IMG/VR virus record: IMGVR_UViG_3300035698_009858
Location: 1 to 28,201 of that record
Source of the DNA: a virus
Length of the DNA stretch: 28,201 bases
Reading direction: 5' to 3' (one strand)
In this document: positions 6,755-15,085 of the stretch, one piece after another
How the letters are laid out: each line of letters begins with the position of its first letter
How positions within the stretch are numbered: position 1 is the stretch's first letter
Made by a program: the position numbers and the translations under genes
Notes under the pieces: generated by a model
Seen by the model: only the letters and a program-made list of their open reading frames with translations
What the model was told of the DNA's origin: nothing
The model's database searches: none

Positions 6755-6940
6755 TTGCCAATCTACGTAATGAAATGCACAGAGTGCGAGAACAAGTTCG
6801 AAGTTCTTAGGCGGATTAGAGACAGAAACACTGTCATTGAGTGCAGTGAATGTCAAGCACCAATGAAAAATGTCCCTGCTGTGTCTGCTTTTCGCGTGAA
6901 GGGGTATAGTTACGCTAACGGGTACAGCAAAAAGGATTGA
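6755..6940 (+). CDS. FmdB-like zinc-ribbon protein 1
   Basis: The product is 61 residues from the TTG start at 6755, with GGAGAG before it. Two CxxC pairs (CTEC near residues 8-11 and CSEC near 31-34) form a zinc ribbon of the kind found in FmdB-type regulatory proteins. MPIYVMKCTECENKFEV is typical of that N-terminus, and the tail is basic. Such genes occur in phage head modules, but their role is unclear; a chaperone or assembly role would fit the position between portal and scaffold. It is followed one base later by a second zinc-ribbon gene, which suggests an old duplication. Confidence 0.7.
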   Translation: MPIYVMKCTECENKFEVLRRIRDRNTVIECSECQAPMKNVPAVSAFRVKGYSYANGYSKKD

Positions 6941-6941
6941 G

Positions 6942-7379
6942 ATGCCACTCTTTGACTACATCTGCACTGAATGCTCACACACCACTGAGGAACTCTTCAG
7001 TGTTCATGAAGAAAAACCCACCTCTATTGAGTGCGAGAAATGCGGAAAGGATGCAATCTTCATCTTCCCAATGATTGCTCGTACATCTGGTCGTTGGGGT
7101 GACTCTAATGCTCACTTCGACTCAGGTCTGGGCACATACGTAGAGAACTCCATGCACAAAGAGCAGATCCTAAAGGAACGCGGCTTGGTCTCTGAGTCTG
7201 ACATGGGTAGTCACTGGCACGAAGACAGAGCAGAAGGTATTAAAGACGCCGACAAGAAAGAAGAGCAGCTGTACAATACTTACAATGCGAACATAAAAAA
7301 GAATCACGGTGACACGATGCAGGCTAGTATAGAAACCTTCCCTGCTCACGACATTATTGAAGGAAAATTTGACGATTAA
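6942..7379 (+). CDS. FmdB-like zinc-ribbon protein 2 with extension
   Basis: The product is 145 residues. The first 45 repeat the zinc-ribbon pattern of the preceding gene (CTEC near 8-11, CEKC near 31-34, MPLFDYICTECSHTTEE), so the two are probably duplicates. Unlike its neighbour it carries a long hydrophilic extension containing GRWGDSNAHFDSGLG, where a virion or assembly partner may bind. The start lies one base after the previous TGA. The function in phages is unknown; an assembly factor is an inference from position. Confidence 0.68.
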   Translation: MPLFDYICTECSHTTEELFSVHEEKPTSIECEKCGKDAIFIFPMIARTSGRWGDSNAHFDSGLGTYVENSMHKEQILKERGLVSESDMGSHWHEDRAEGIKDADKKEEQLYNTYNANIKKNHGDTMQASIETFPAHDIIEGKFDD

Positions 7380-7388
7380 GGAGTCAAC

Positions 7389-7892
7389 ATGCCCGCACAA
7401 GTCCTAACACCCGAAGAGCTAGAGCTACAAGAAGCTTCAGAAGACGCAGTGACAGAAGAGGATGCACTATTTGCTGAGATGGCGCCTGTTGGTGACTTCT
7501 CTGTTCGTAGCATGCGAATCCTTGTCAAGGCTCTCAATAAGGTGCTTCCATTGTTTGACCTTCCCGTAATGGAAGAGTACAAAGAAGACGTCGACAGTCT
7601 ACCCGTAGACTTGACACGCGTCCTCAGCATGATTAGTCAGTCTACACTTGATGCGTCAGCACGGGAAGACATCGAAGCCGAGCTTCAGTTTAGCTTGGAT
7701 GACATTACATCTGATGCTGATTTGAAGGTGCTCAGTGGTAAACTGGAGTCTCTGAGTAAGAACAAGGACTTTAAGAAGTTCCTCAAGGAACCTGCTCCTG
7801 AAGCGGCCGAAGTCGTAGACGCTACCGAAGACGACGCGACTGGCGAACCGACTGAAGCTCAGATTGACGAGCTCTTCTCCCAACGATTCTAA
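7389..7892 (+). CDS. Hypothetical acidic protein of head region
   Basis: The product is 167 residues, highly acidic at both ends (many Glu/Asp in 1-30 and 130-160), with a central helical part (VRSMRILVKALNKVLPLF). The start is preceded by AAGGAG. No family recognised. Its position just upstream of the scaffold candidate suggests a head-assembly helper, such as a co-scaffold or minor head protein. The same acidic style is shared with the next gene. Confidence 0.65.
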   Translation: MPAQVLTPEELELQEASEDAVTEEDALFAEMAPVGDFSVRSMRILVKALNKVLPLFDLPVMEEYKEDVDSLPVDLTRVLSMISQSTLDASAREDIEAELQFSLDDITSDADLKVLSGKLESLSKNKDFKKFLKEPAPEAAEVVDATEDDATGEPTEAQIDELFSQRF

Positions 7893-7935
7893 TAAGAACA
7901 TTTGACGACAACCCAAACAAGGACAGACAAACAAC

Positions 7936-8817
7936 ATGACCGGCCCAGCTATTGAAACTGCTGTTGTAGACAGCACCACTTCAGATTCAACTTCCGTAGA
8001 CACCACATCAAGCACAGATTTAGAAGTTGCCGACAGCGCAGCCTTTGATTCTGGTACAAATGATGACGCAAGCGCTGATGAACTAGGCAACACCGATGAT
8101 GAGTTCACCATTGATGACTTGCTAGACGCAGACTTCTCAGAATACGAAGAGTTTGCTGACGACGTGAATCACAAGGGAATGCGACCCCTCAAGGAGTTGA
8201 TGCAGCACATCACACCCGATGCTCGTAAGCACGTCGCTAATATGCGCTCCATGATGACACGCAAGACACAAGAGGTTGCTGATCTGCGTCGACAATTAGA
8301 GACAGAGCGCGACCAACTGAAGTCTGAGCGTGAAGCGCTGTACAGCGGCGACTTTGCTAAGCATATTAATGAAACAGCTGCTGAGCCTGAGACACCTCAT
8401 GACCTGTTCGACGAAGAGGGAATGTCTGCCAAAATCAAGCAAGAAGCTGCTCTGATGTTCCAGAAGATGATTCAGCCAATGCAAGAGGAAATGGAACAGA
8501 AGGAACAGAAGACCAAGCTTCGTGCTTTCGAATCCGAAAATCCACTGATGACTGATCCAGCGTTCAGGATTAAAGTGTTCACGCTATTAACAGAACGCCC
8601 AGAGTTGAAGCCGCAGGATGCGTTCTACATTCTCAAGGGTAAGCTTGATGCTTCAGCTAATGTTGAAGCTGAGACTGCTCGAAAGGCAGAGCGCTCTGCG
8701 CGCCGTGATGCACTGAAGCGTACTACTGTCGGGAGCACTAGCTCTGCTAACGGTACACCAAAGTTCAAGAATGGTTGGGAAGCATACCAGTACCACAAGA
8801 CCAACGCATCCTCCTGA
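7936..8817 (+). CDS. Probable scaffolding protein
   Basis: Scaffolds direct coat assembly and leave before maturation. The product is 293 residues: a low-complexity acidic N-terminus rich in Ser, Thr and Asp (1-70), a charged coiled-coil-like stretch (about 100-140, TQEVADLRRQLETERDQLK), a Met/Gln/Glu helix (about 165-195) and a basic C-terminus (ARKAERSARRDALKRT). A basic helical C-terminus that binds coat protein is characteristic of P22-type scaffolds. It lies immediately before the coat gene, the usual place. The ribosome binding site is weak (AAGGAC at long spacing). Sequence identity to a known scaffold is not claimed. Confidence 0.72.
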   Translation: MTGPAIETAVVDSTTSDSTSVDTTSSTDLEVADSAAFDSGTNDDASADELGNTDDEFTIDDLLDADFSEYEEFADDVNHKGMRPLKELMQHITPDARKHVANMRSMMTRKTQEVADLRRQLETERDQLKSEREALYSGDFAKHINETAAEPETPHDLFDEEGMSAKIKQEAALMFQKMIQPMQEEMEQKEQKTKLRAFESENPLMTDPAFRIKVFTLLTERPELKPQDAFYILKGKLDASANVEAETARKAERSARRDALKRTTVGSTSSANGTPKFKNGWEAYQYHKTNASS

Positions 8818-8963
8818 TGCTTCGTGAGTTTCTAGAAAAAATGCTGTACGTAGAGAAAAAGACGATTTATAGTGCATATATAAATTTGATGGGGCTCGAA
8901 AGAACAACCTCTCCAAACGCGACAACATACATCGAAGAAGCTGATTCCACGGAACACCAGTGA
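8817..8963 (+). CDS. Possible small coupled ORF before coat gene
   Basis: An ATG overlapping the scaffold stop (TGATG at 8815-8819) opens a 48-residue frame. It is helical at the start (MLREFLEKMLYVEKK) and acidic at the end. The overlap would allow translational coupling, but there is no ribosome binding site of its own and no recognised family. It fills most of the 200-base gap before the coat gene, which otherwise would hold only an AT-rich stretch (8865-8885) that might be a promoter. Confidence 0.35.
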   Translation: MLREFLEKMLYVEKKTIYSAYINLMGLERTTSPNATTYIEEADSTEHQ

Positions 8964-9017
8964 CGATGACGACGAACCTAACCTATTAGTCATCAACTAC
9001 ATACACTGGAGAAACCG

Positions 9018-10028
9018 ATGGCCATCTCAAACGAACTGCTCGCTAGCACACTTTACACGATTCTCAGCGAAGAGAAAGACGCGCTTTACCAAGCAACTCC
9101 TTTCATGGACTGGGCACGCAAGCTCGGCGGAATTATGACCGAAGACGGCGGAACAAAGATTATTGTTCCAGTCGGCCTCGAAGAGCATAGCTCATTGACA
9201 GCACATGCAACTGGTTGGGAACCTGTGGCGATGGCGTTCAACGACGTTATGCAGCCTGCAGAGTACCAATGGGCTGACTTCTCAGCTCCAATCGGCATCA
9301 CCAAGAAAGAAGAGCTCGAGAACTCCGGTGAGAAGGCCCAGGTCAAAATCATCGAAGTCCGCGCGCGCAACGTCATGTCCATGGCAAAGCGTCAGATCAA
9401 CACTCAGATCCTTGCTGGTGCCGGTCTCGGTGGCCTAGAAACTCTGAATGGTGAAGCTTCGGCGACTGGTTTCATGGAAGCCGGCGCTCCTGCTGCAGCT
9501 ACCCAGACCAACACGATTGGTGGAATCACTAAGTCTACTGTAGACGCCGTCGGTTGGTACAACCAGTACCAGACCACAGCTTCTGCCTTCGGTACTTCTG
9601 GTATGCGTCTGATGCAACAGCTCGTCAACACTTGCAATGCTCGCGCACAGAAGGGTCAAGTTAAGCTGACCATTATGTCCGAAGCTGGCTACGCTAACTA
9701 CCGGCGTGCGCTGTTCGCTAACGAACGCTACATCGACGAGAAGGTTCTGGACGGTGGGCGTCTGGCACTGGCCTTCGCTGGTGGAGTCATCGAGCAAGAC
9801 CTCGCGATGCCAACCAACACTGGTGTGGGTACTGATGAAGCTACTGCTTACCTCCTGAACTTCGACTCCCTGAAGCTGGCCGTCCATAAGGATGCCGATT
9901 TCAACGTGAGCCCATTCATGGAAGTTCCTGGAACAACCATTCGCGCTGCTACTCTCTACTGGAAGGGTCAGCTGATTGCTGAGCATCTTGGTAGTCTTGG
10001 CCTGCTCGCTGATGGCGACACCTGGTAA
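9018..10028 (+). CDS. Major capsid protein (HK97-fold type)
   Basis: The main shell protein. It has 336 residues and a strong ribosome binding site (GGAGA). It shows the pattern of phage coat proteins of this size. An N-terminal helix leads into FMDWARKLGG, followed by a beta stretch TKIIVPVGLEEHSSL. GWEPV and AEYQWADFSAPIGITKKEE then lead into the long spine-like helix AQVKIIEVRARNVMSMAKRQ (about 115-134) and a Gly/Ala/Thr-rich loop (140-175). Position after the scaffold, and codon usage that looks richer in C-ending codons than the neighbours, fit a highly expressed coat protein. An intrinsic terminator follows directly. The exact family is not resolved by eye. Confidence 0.85.
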   Translation: MAISNELLASTLYTILSEEKDALYQATPFMDWARKLGGIMTEDGGTKIIVPVGLEEHSSLTAHATGWEPVAMAFNDVMQPAEYQWADFSAPIGITKKEELENSGEKAQVKIIEVRARNVMSMAKRQINTQILAGAGLGGLETLNGEASATGFMEAGAPAAATQTNTIGGITKSTVDAVGWYNQYQTTASAFGTSGMRLMQQLVNTCNARAQKGQVKLTIMSEAGYANYRRALFANERYIDEKVLDGGRLALAFAGGVIEQDLAMPTNTGVGTDEATAYLLNFDSLKLAVHKDADFNVSPFMEVPGTTIRAATLYWKGQLIAEHLGSLGLLADGDTW

Positions 10029-10042
10029 ACACCTAATTGGAC

Positions 10043-10062
10043 GGGAGCTTCGGCTCCCTTTC
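10043..10062 (+). terminator. Intrinsic terminator after coat gene (UUCG loop)
   Basis: GGGAGC-TTCG-GCTCCC at 10043-10058 forms a perfect 6-bp GC-rich stem closed by the very stable UUCG tetraloop, followed by TTTCTT. It lies 15 bases after the coat stop codon. It should end, or partly attenuate, transcripts from the head operon. No strong promoter is obvious between it and the next gene at 10100, so read-through is likely. Confidence 0.8.
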
Positions 10063-10099
10063 TTAGTTCTCTCAAACAAATCCCAAAGGAAAATAACTC

Positions 10100-10531
10100 A
10101 TGTCTAAAATTCAATACCTCGCTGCCGGAATCGGCCCCGCCAATTCAGATCGCGTCGAAACTCAAATCTTCAAGGCTGGCGGAGCAATTTCCGCTGCTGA
10201 CTGGGTTGCTCTTGACAACTCTCAGACGGCTGCTGACAAGGCTCTCTATGTCGTGGAAGCTTCTGGCTCCCTCGGTGTCGTTCAGCCCCTCGTGGTTGGT
10301 GTGTCACTCAACACAGTTTCTGCTGGTGAGCGAGTTGAAGTAGTCGTTCGTGGCTACGTTGCTTCGGCTTCCATTAGTGGCTCGTGCTCAGCCGGTTCTT
10401 CGCTAGTAGTTGACGCAACTGACGGTAAGGCTGACCTATATGCTGGCAGTGACACAACGTCTCCATGCGGCGTGTGCCTCGGCACCGTTACAGCTGAAAT
10501 TGCCGAAGCTTACGTTATTCGTAAGTTCTAA
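10100..10531 (+). CDS. Probable capsid decoration/cement protein
   Basis: The product is 143 residues, rich in Ala, Val, Ser and Gly and predicted mostly beta (VVGVSLNTVSAGERVEVVVR). It begins after AAAGGA and follows the coat gene, which is the usual place for decoration proteins that stud or stabilise the head. The pattern of a short beta domain with a GERVEVVVRGYV-like strand resembles small phage decoration proteins with a pseudo-hexameric or trimeric beta-tulip, though no family is certain. It is separated from the coat gene by the terminator, giving a way to set the ratio of the two products. Confidence 0.6.
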   Translation: MSKIQYLAAGIGPANSDRVETQIFKAGGAISAADWVALDNSQTAADKALYVVEASGSLGVVQPLVVGVSLNTVSAGERVEVVVRGYVASASISGSCSAGSSLVVDATDGKADLYAGSDTTSPCGVCLGTVTAEIAEAYVIRKF

Positions 10532-10563
10532 TTCAGTTACGCTCGCAGCGTGTTAGTTAATCT

Positions 10564-10593
10564 GGGCCTGCTCATCTTGTGGTGGGCAGGCCC
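10564..10593 (+). terminator. Strong GC hairpin after decoration gene
   Basis: GGGCCTGC (10564-10571) pairs with GCAGGCCC (10586-10593) and can be extended inward by a G-U and a C-G pair, giving a 10-bp stem. A smaller hairpin, ACGCT-CGC-AGCGT, sits just upstream (10539-10551). No T tract follows the larger one, so it may be a weak terminator, an mRNA stabiliser, or a barrier against 3' exonucleases. Confidence 0.5.
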
Positions 10594-10612
10594 GAACTCA
10601 TTAGGAGCATAG

Positions 10613-12115
10613 ATGAATCTCACAGTACTCAGAGCTGGCATCAAGTCACACAGCGACTATGTTCCAACGAATCAGATCTACGACAATGAGCTTGACGCTT
10701 ACATCAATCAGGCGTACTGGTACATTTGGACGCTGAAGCGCTGGACGTTCTCAAACAAGTTGAAGACGTTCCGATTCTTCCCAGACATTTCGTCTGCTCG
10801 CGAAGGTGGCACTACTTGTGCTATAGTCAAGTACACTCGTGAAGTCATCTTCTCTGCTCCTGTCTACCCTCTCGACGCTTTCTACGAATGGGAAGGACAA
10901 GTCATTGAGCTCGAAGGCGTAGAGTACGAGATTCTCAAAATCTATGACAATCAAAAGCTGTACCTCACTACTCCTTACAGAGGGGATTCTCAGAACACGT
11001 ATGATGGGTGGACGATTAAGCACAAGTTCTACTACCTGCCTGAGAACTGCCTTGAGCTGCTCTACTTGGGGCATCGCGACGCTCCAGTGCCTGGCTCTGG
11101 ACAGATGACCAAGGGCAAGCAGATTCACGTGTCTAATCTTGCTGATGAAGCATACAATCTTCGCGAAGACAGAACTGCAAGCTCAGCTGATTGGTACATT
11201 CCACTGGCTCCAATCAACATTCCGCCAGGAGAGAAGATTGGACTGACATATACTCAGGTCGCAGATTCTACTGCTAGCATCGTAGGTGCCTACTTCGTGG
11301 AACTCTGCTGGGCCTTCGAGGCAAAGGGTGGCAGAGTTGGGCCGTTGTCGAATCCAGCGATTCTAGAGACTGGTCCCGTTGAACAAGGACAAGCTTACAC
11401 AGTTAAAGCCACGTTCTTGTCGCATGACGGTCAAATCATTCGGGCTCCTGCATACGTCAATACTCAGGACACATTCCCAAACGTCTGGGAGGGCATGCGT
11501 AAGCGCTTGTACTTCAACCAGAACTTCGACCATGTGTCGGGTAAGCGCTTTGGTAACCCAGTTTGGCGTGAAGTCACAAAGAATCAGATCCCTCCGACCC
11601 AGTACGGACACGAACCTGCTAGAGCCAATGACGTTGATGCTGATTACACAATCACTGACATCCAAGCAATGAGTGCCGGCAACCCACGCTACATTGAAAC
11701 AGATGGACAGCACTTCAGGATCCGACCATACCCACGCATCGACAGTTACGATTACTACTACGAATTTGATGATTCTGGTACACCCATTGTTCCCGAAGAC
11801 TACGCTCTCTGGGGAGAGATGCGGTACATCTACAAACCACATCAGCTGGCAACAGCGACCGATTCTCCTGAGATTCCTTATGAGTTCCACGACTTAGTTC
11901 TTTGGACGACTCTCATCGATGTCTACCGTAAGCATGGTGATTTGCAAACTGCTGACATGTATGAACGTCGCATTGAGAAGAGGATTAAGGGTTTGGAGCG
12001 ACGCTACACAGGTTACGTCGACCAGATCCTTGCTAAGGGACGATTCCATGTTGGACAGGGCGGCAGACGACTTGATGGTTCAGTCATCTGGCACAATGGC
12101 AAGAGAGTATTCTAG
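10613..12115 (+). CDS. Probable head-tail adaptor / structural protein
   Basis: The product is 500 residues, with AGGAG before the ATG. The N-terminus (YDNELDAYINQAYWYIWTLK) and the C-terminal helix (YEFHDLVLWTTLIDVYRKHG, then ADMYERRIEKRIKGLERRY) follow the pattern of podovirus adaptor and tail-tube gatekeeper proteins, in which an N-terminal helical module and a C-terminal 'apply to all columns, then helix' module contact the portal. The middle 300 residues are beta-rich and look inserted, so the protein is longer than classic adaptors (about 200 residues). Position between head and nozzle genes supports the call. Not certain at family level. Confidence 0.5.
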   Translation: MNLTVLRAGIKSHSDYVPTNQIYDNELDAYINQAYWYIWTLKRWTFSNKLKTFRFFPDISSAREGGTTCAIVKYTREVIFSAPVYPLDAFYEWEGQVIELEGVEYEILKIYDNQKLYLTTPYRGDSQNTYDGWTIKHKFYYLPENCLELLYLGHRDAPVPGSGQMTKGKQIHVSNLADEAYNLREDRTASSADWYIPLAPINIPPGEKIGLTYTQVADSTASIVGAYFVELCWAFEAKGGRVGPLSNPAILETGPVEQGQAYTVKATFLSHDGQIIRAPAYVNTQDTFPNVWEGMRKRLYFNQNFDHVSGKRFGNPVWREVTKNQIPPTQYGHEPARANDVDADYTITDIQAMSAGNPRYIETDGQHFRIRPYPRIDSYDYYYEFDDSGTPIVPEDYALWGEMRYIYKPHQLATATDSPEIPYEFHDLVLWTTLIDVYRKHGDLQTADMYERRIEKRIKGLERRYTGYVDQILAKGRFHVGQGGRRLDGSVIWHNGKRVF

Positions 12116-12270
12116 TGGTAAGCATCAGAGACAATCTGAGCAACTCTAAGAGCATCAGAACTCAGCCTATACAATCACACCTACAAGGCCACAGCATAGC
12201 ACAGAAGACGACGAAGAGCGCCTGGCTGCTATTCAGAGAATACATGAAGGAGAGAACATGCGTGGTGTAG
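12115..12270 (+). CDS. Possible small ORF between adaptor and nozzle genes
   Basis: A GTG overlapping the adaptor stop (TAGTG) opens 51 codons ending in TAG at 12268-12270, 13 bases inside the next gene. The product would be Ser/Gln-rich and basic, with no known motif. AAGAGAG upstream could serve as a ribosome binding site. It is the only frame filling the 142-base gap, so it may be real, or the gap may be a leader. Confidence 0.25.
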   Translation: MVSIRDNLSNSKSIRTQPIQSHLQGHSIAQKTTKSAWLLFREYMKERTCVV

Positions 12271-14402
12271 CATCAAAAGAAAAACTTGTCCTCGGAATGG
12301 ATGAACGTTACCGCGCTGATCCGAACATGGCGTCTGAAATCTCTAACTTTAGAGTAGAAGACGAGGGTTACGGCTGGATCAACGACCGCGGATGGGAGCC
12401 GCTGATTCCCTTTGCTGACGACTACGCAAATCTGTACAAGACACGTTACGACGTCTACAAGGCTCCGCATCGTTTCCTCGCAATCTGGTCACGACATCAG
12501 GATGCTGAGCAATACTACCTGTTTGAGCAGAAGGGTCAGCTTGCATACGAATACGGCAACGCTGGTGCTGGCCTGTTCAACAACTACGTTCTGCTTGACA
12601 AAGACAGACATGTGCCCAAGGCTTCAGATGCTGGTACTCAGTTTGCTCCTTTCGGTAGGTTTGCTCTGCTGTGCAACGGCTACAATGCTCCGCTTCTCTT
12701 TGGTGGACGAGATTACATTCGCACGTTTGGTTGGACGAATAGACCCGCTTCTCCTGACATTATGCAAGTACAGCCCAATCACTACACAGCAGCCAACGAG
12801 CTTCTGGGTAACACTGTCTGCATCAAGTTCCCAGACACGGGCTACATCGGCTTGGGAGACCCGAGCAATGGCTCTCACAATCGATTCGGCTACAAGGTAG
12901 CATTCGTCTCAGACACAGGATCCGAGTCACCTTCTTCTTTGCCTACTTTCGTCAACTGGGACATTGAAGCTGCAGCTGAAGAGTTCAAGTTCGGCGTCAT
13001 GCTCACTGACATGCCCATCGGACCTAAGGGCACAGTTGCTCGTAAGCTGTACAGAACTCTGAATTTAGGCACAGGCGATGGCAACAACGAAGTCTACTAC
13101 GAGTTGGGAATAATCGAAGACAACGTCACAACTCAGTACGTAGACATTCATCCTGACAGCTTCCTGACAACTCAGGCTTCCATTCAAGACAGCTCTCCAA
13201 TCAGTCACCAATTTGCTTACGCTTGTGAGTACAACGGTCGCATGTGGATTGCTGATGATTACAAGGTGCGCTACTCCAAGCAGGGACTCCTTGAGCAATT
13301 CCCAGACTTCAACTACTTCAATGTTGGCGTTCGTCAGGGTGGACCCATTACTGGGTTGCACAAGCTTGGAGACTCGTTGCTAGTATTCAGAGCACAGTCA
13401 ATCGATGTCATCAACATTAGCAGCGGCAACTACACTTGCAATACGCTAGACAGCAACATCGGCACAATTGCTACGAACACCATTGCTTCAGTTCCAGGTG
13501 TAGGTGTCGTCTTCCTGACTGAAGACGGTTTCTACTCCATCAGCGGATCACAACGTGGCGGCGGAATGTTCCGCATCAATAAGCAGAGCATCGGTCTTGA
13601 GCGTGAGATGAAGCGTCTCAGCACGTCTGCTCTTACGCGTGCGACTGCAGATTATTCTCACCGAGAGAAAGAGTATTGGTGTCACTACCCAGTAGACGGA
13701 CAGACTGAGAACTCTCGTGGTGCAGTTCTACATACGCTTACCGGAAAGTGGAGTCTTCGACATGAAATGGGCTTTACTCAGATTGCTACTGACCGCAACG
13801 GTTGGTTCATTTTGGGCACCAACTTTGGTGACACACCCAAGGACGCGACTGAATACACAGGTTGGCCAGGTCTCGGTCTTCAGGTGTGGAGTGCTCGTCC
13901 CTACTGGGGTGATGATCTAGCTTATGACTCTGAAGACAATGACTTCTATAAATACGTTGCTACACCTCGTGCTCCGCAGAATTCTGTTTGGGCTTCCCCT
14001 TGGGAACAGGTGACAGATGATGCTACCAAGAAGCGTGTTCTCAGTGTCGAGGTAGAGATTCTGACTTTGGGCGACAACCCTATTGAGCTCTTCTACTCCA
14101 TCGATGGTAATTGGGTGTTCACTTCAGCAGGAACAAAGACTCCTCAAGTCGCAGAATACGACAACTCTACGTCAGCTGAGGCTATTTACTCTGCGACTGC
14201 TCCAGTTGTTGGTTCTCGAGTCTCTCTATGGGACAATACTCCTTGGGAAGGCGGAAAGCGCACTCGTTTGGTGTTCGATGTCAGTTCAAAGCTAGCCAGC
14301 ACTTTCAAATTTAAGCTTGAGACAAGCAACACAATGCATATACTTGCATACAAGCTCCTATATGTAGCTGAAGCGTCACAACGCACTATGCGGAGGCCAT
14401 AA
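12258..14402 (+). CDS. Probable tail nozzle / tubular protein B-like
   Basis: The product is 714 residues with GGAGAG before the ATG. It is a large beta-rich protein resembling the distal tail nozzle of podoviruses (P22 gp10 / T7 gp12 type), which forms the tip of the short tail. Features seen are GRFALLCNGYNAPLLFGG, then YNGRMWIADDYKVRYSKQG, then the long GDSLLVFRAQSIDVINISSG and GVGVVFLTEDGFYSISGSQR strands. Repeated 'look up, then display' blade patterns of this kind are what one expects in these beta-propeller-like proteins. It is encoded right after the adaptor. The C-terminal 150 residues are a separate beta domain. Family inferred by architecture and order. Confidence 0.55.
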   Translation: MRGVASKEKLVLGMDERYRADPNMASEISNFRVEDEGYGWINDRGWEPLIPFADDYANLYKTRYDVYKAPHRFLAIWSRHQDAEQYYLFEQKGQLAYEYGNAGAGLFNNYVLLDKDRHVPKASDAGTQFAPFGRFALLCNGYNAPLLFGGRDYIRTFGWTNRPASPDIMQVQPNHYTAANELLGNTVCIKFPDTGYIGLGDPSNGSHNRFGYKVAFVSDTGSESPSSLPTFVNWDIEAAAEEFKFGVMLTDMPIGPKGTVARKLYRTLNLGTGDGNNEVYYELGIIEDNVTTQYVDIHPDSFLTTQASIQDSSPISHQFAYACEYNGRMWIADDYKVRYSKQGLLEQFPDFNYFNVGVRQGGPITGLHKLGDSLLVFRAQSIDVINISSGNYTCNTLDSNIGTIATNTIASVPGVGVVFLTEDGFYSISGSQRGGGMFRINKQSIGLEREMKRLSTSALTRATADYSHREKEYWCHYPVDGQTENSRGAVLHTLTGKWSLRHEMGFTQIATDRNGWFILGTNFGDTPKDATEYTGWPGLGLQVWSARPYWGDDLAYDSEDNDFYKYVATPRAPQNSVWASPWEQVTDDATKKRVLSVEVEILTLGDNPIELFYSIDGNWVFTSAGTKTPQVAEYDNSTSAEAIYSATAPVVGSRVSLWDNTPWEGGKRTRLVFDVSSKLASTFKFKLETSNTMHILAYKLLYVAEASQRTMRRP

Positions 14403-15082
14403 TGTCTCGAACGTACACTAAGAAAAGCTTCATCAACAAGAACATCAATCATGCCGACAACTTCAATGTCGACCTGGATGGCTCTCTGCAGGAGTTCAAT
14501 GGTAAGCTCGACCAACACAACATGCCTCTTCAGTGTGTCGACTCAGCGCAGTTGGTAGGTGCTGAGCTGGAAATCGTGACTGACACTACGTCTTCGTACG
14601 CACCAGTCAATGATTACCACATGACTGCTGACGATGAAGGCCCGTGGACATGGGACTACAATGCTGGTGACTGGAAAATTGGCTGGAACCCGTTCTCAGA
14701 TCAGATGAATGACAAGGGTTCTGTCCTCGTTTTCAACTCTGACGAGGGAATCGTCAAGGGTTCAGTTGTTGCAGATGTAGAACGTCGTAGTACACAGATT
14801 AACACCACTGACCCAGTAGTGCACTCTGAGTTTGGCACTGGCAATTGGTACGAGATTGGTGTCTTCTTGAATGACAGACTGATCTGTCGCTCAGGAAAGA
14901 TTCATGCTCGTCGAATGACATTGGACTTGCCGTTTGCTACGTATGCTGGTAACGAAAACGTGTCTGTTGATGTGCGCTGGAGAGGAATCAATCAGCAACC
15001 TGACGTGGGTCTAGTAGGTTACGTTGAGAAGCCATTCATTGTGCACTCATGCACCATCTGGGCAAGGATGCAAAAGAGGTAA
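14402..15082 (+). CDS. Structural beta protein A of a three-gene set
   Basis: The product is 226 residues. The ATG shares a base with the previous stop (TAATG) and has GGAGG upstream, so it is coupled to the nozzle gene. The N-terminus (INHADNFNVDLDGSLQEFNG) is helical; the rest is beta-rich with many Trp and Gly and ends in HSCTIWARM. Together with the next two genes (217 and 230 residues) it has the same size and plan, a short N-terminal linker followed by a beta sandwich, which suggests divergent paralogues. Tail appendage or head fibre are likely roles; none is proved. Confidence 0.6.
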   Translation: MSRTYTKKSFINKNINHADNFNVDLDGSLQEFNGKLDQHNMPLQCVDSAQLVGAELEIVTDTTSSYAPVNDYHMTADDEGPWTWDYNAGDWKIGWNPFSDQMNDKGSVLVFNSDEGIVKGSVVADVERRSTQINTTDPVVHSEFGTGNWYEIGVFLNDRLICRSGKIHARRMTLDLPFATYAGNENVSVDVRWRGINQQPDVGLVGYVEKPFIVHSCTIWARMQKR

Positions 15083-15085
15083 ATC

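Noticed and set aside
9435-10079. 214-codon open frame on the minus strand inside the coat gene
   Set aside because: It lies fully antisense to a well-supported coat gene, has no ribosome binding site, and its protein is low-complexity; a shadow of codon bias.
11363-11890. 175-codon minus-strand frame within the adaptor gene
   Set aside because: Antisense to a convincing structural gene, no start signals, no protein-like motifs.
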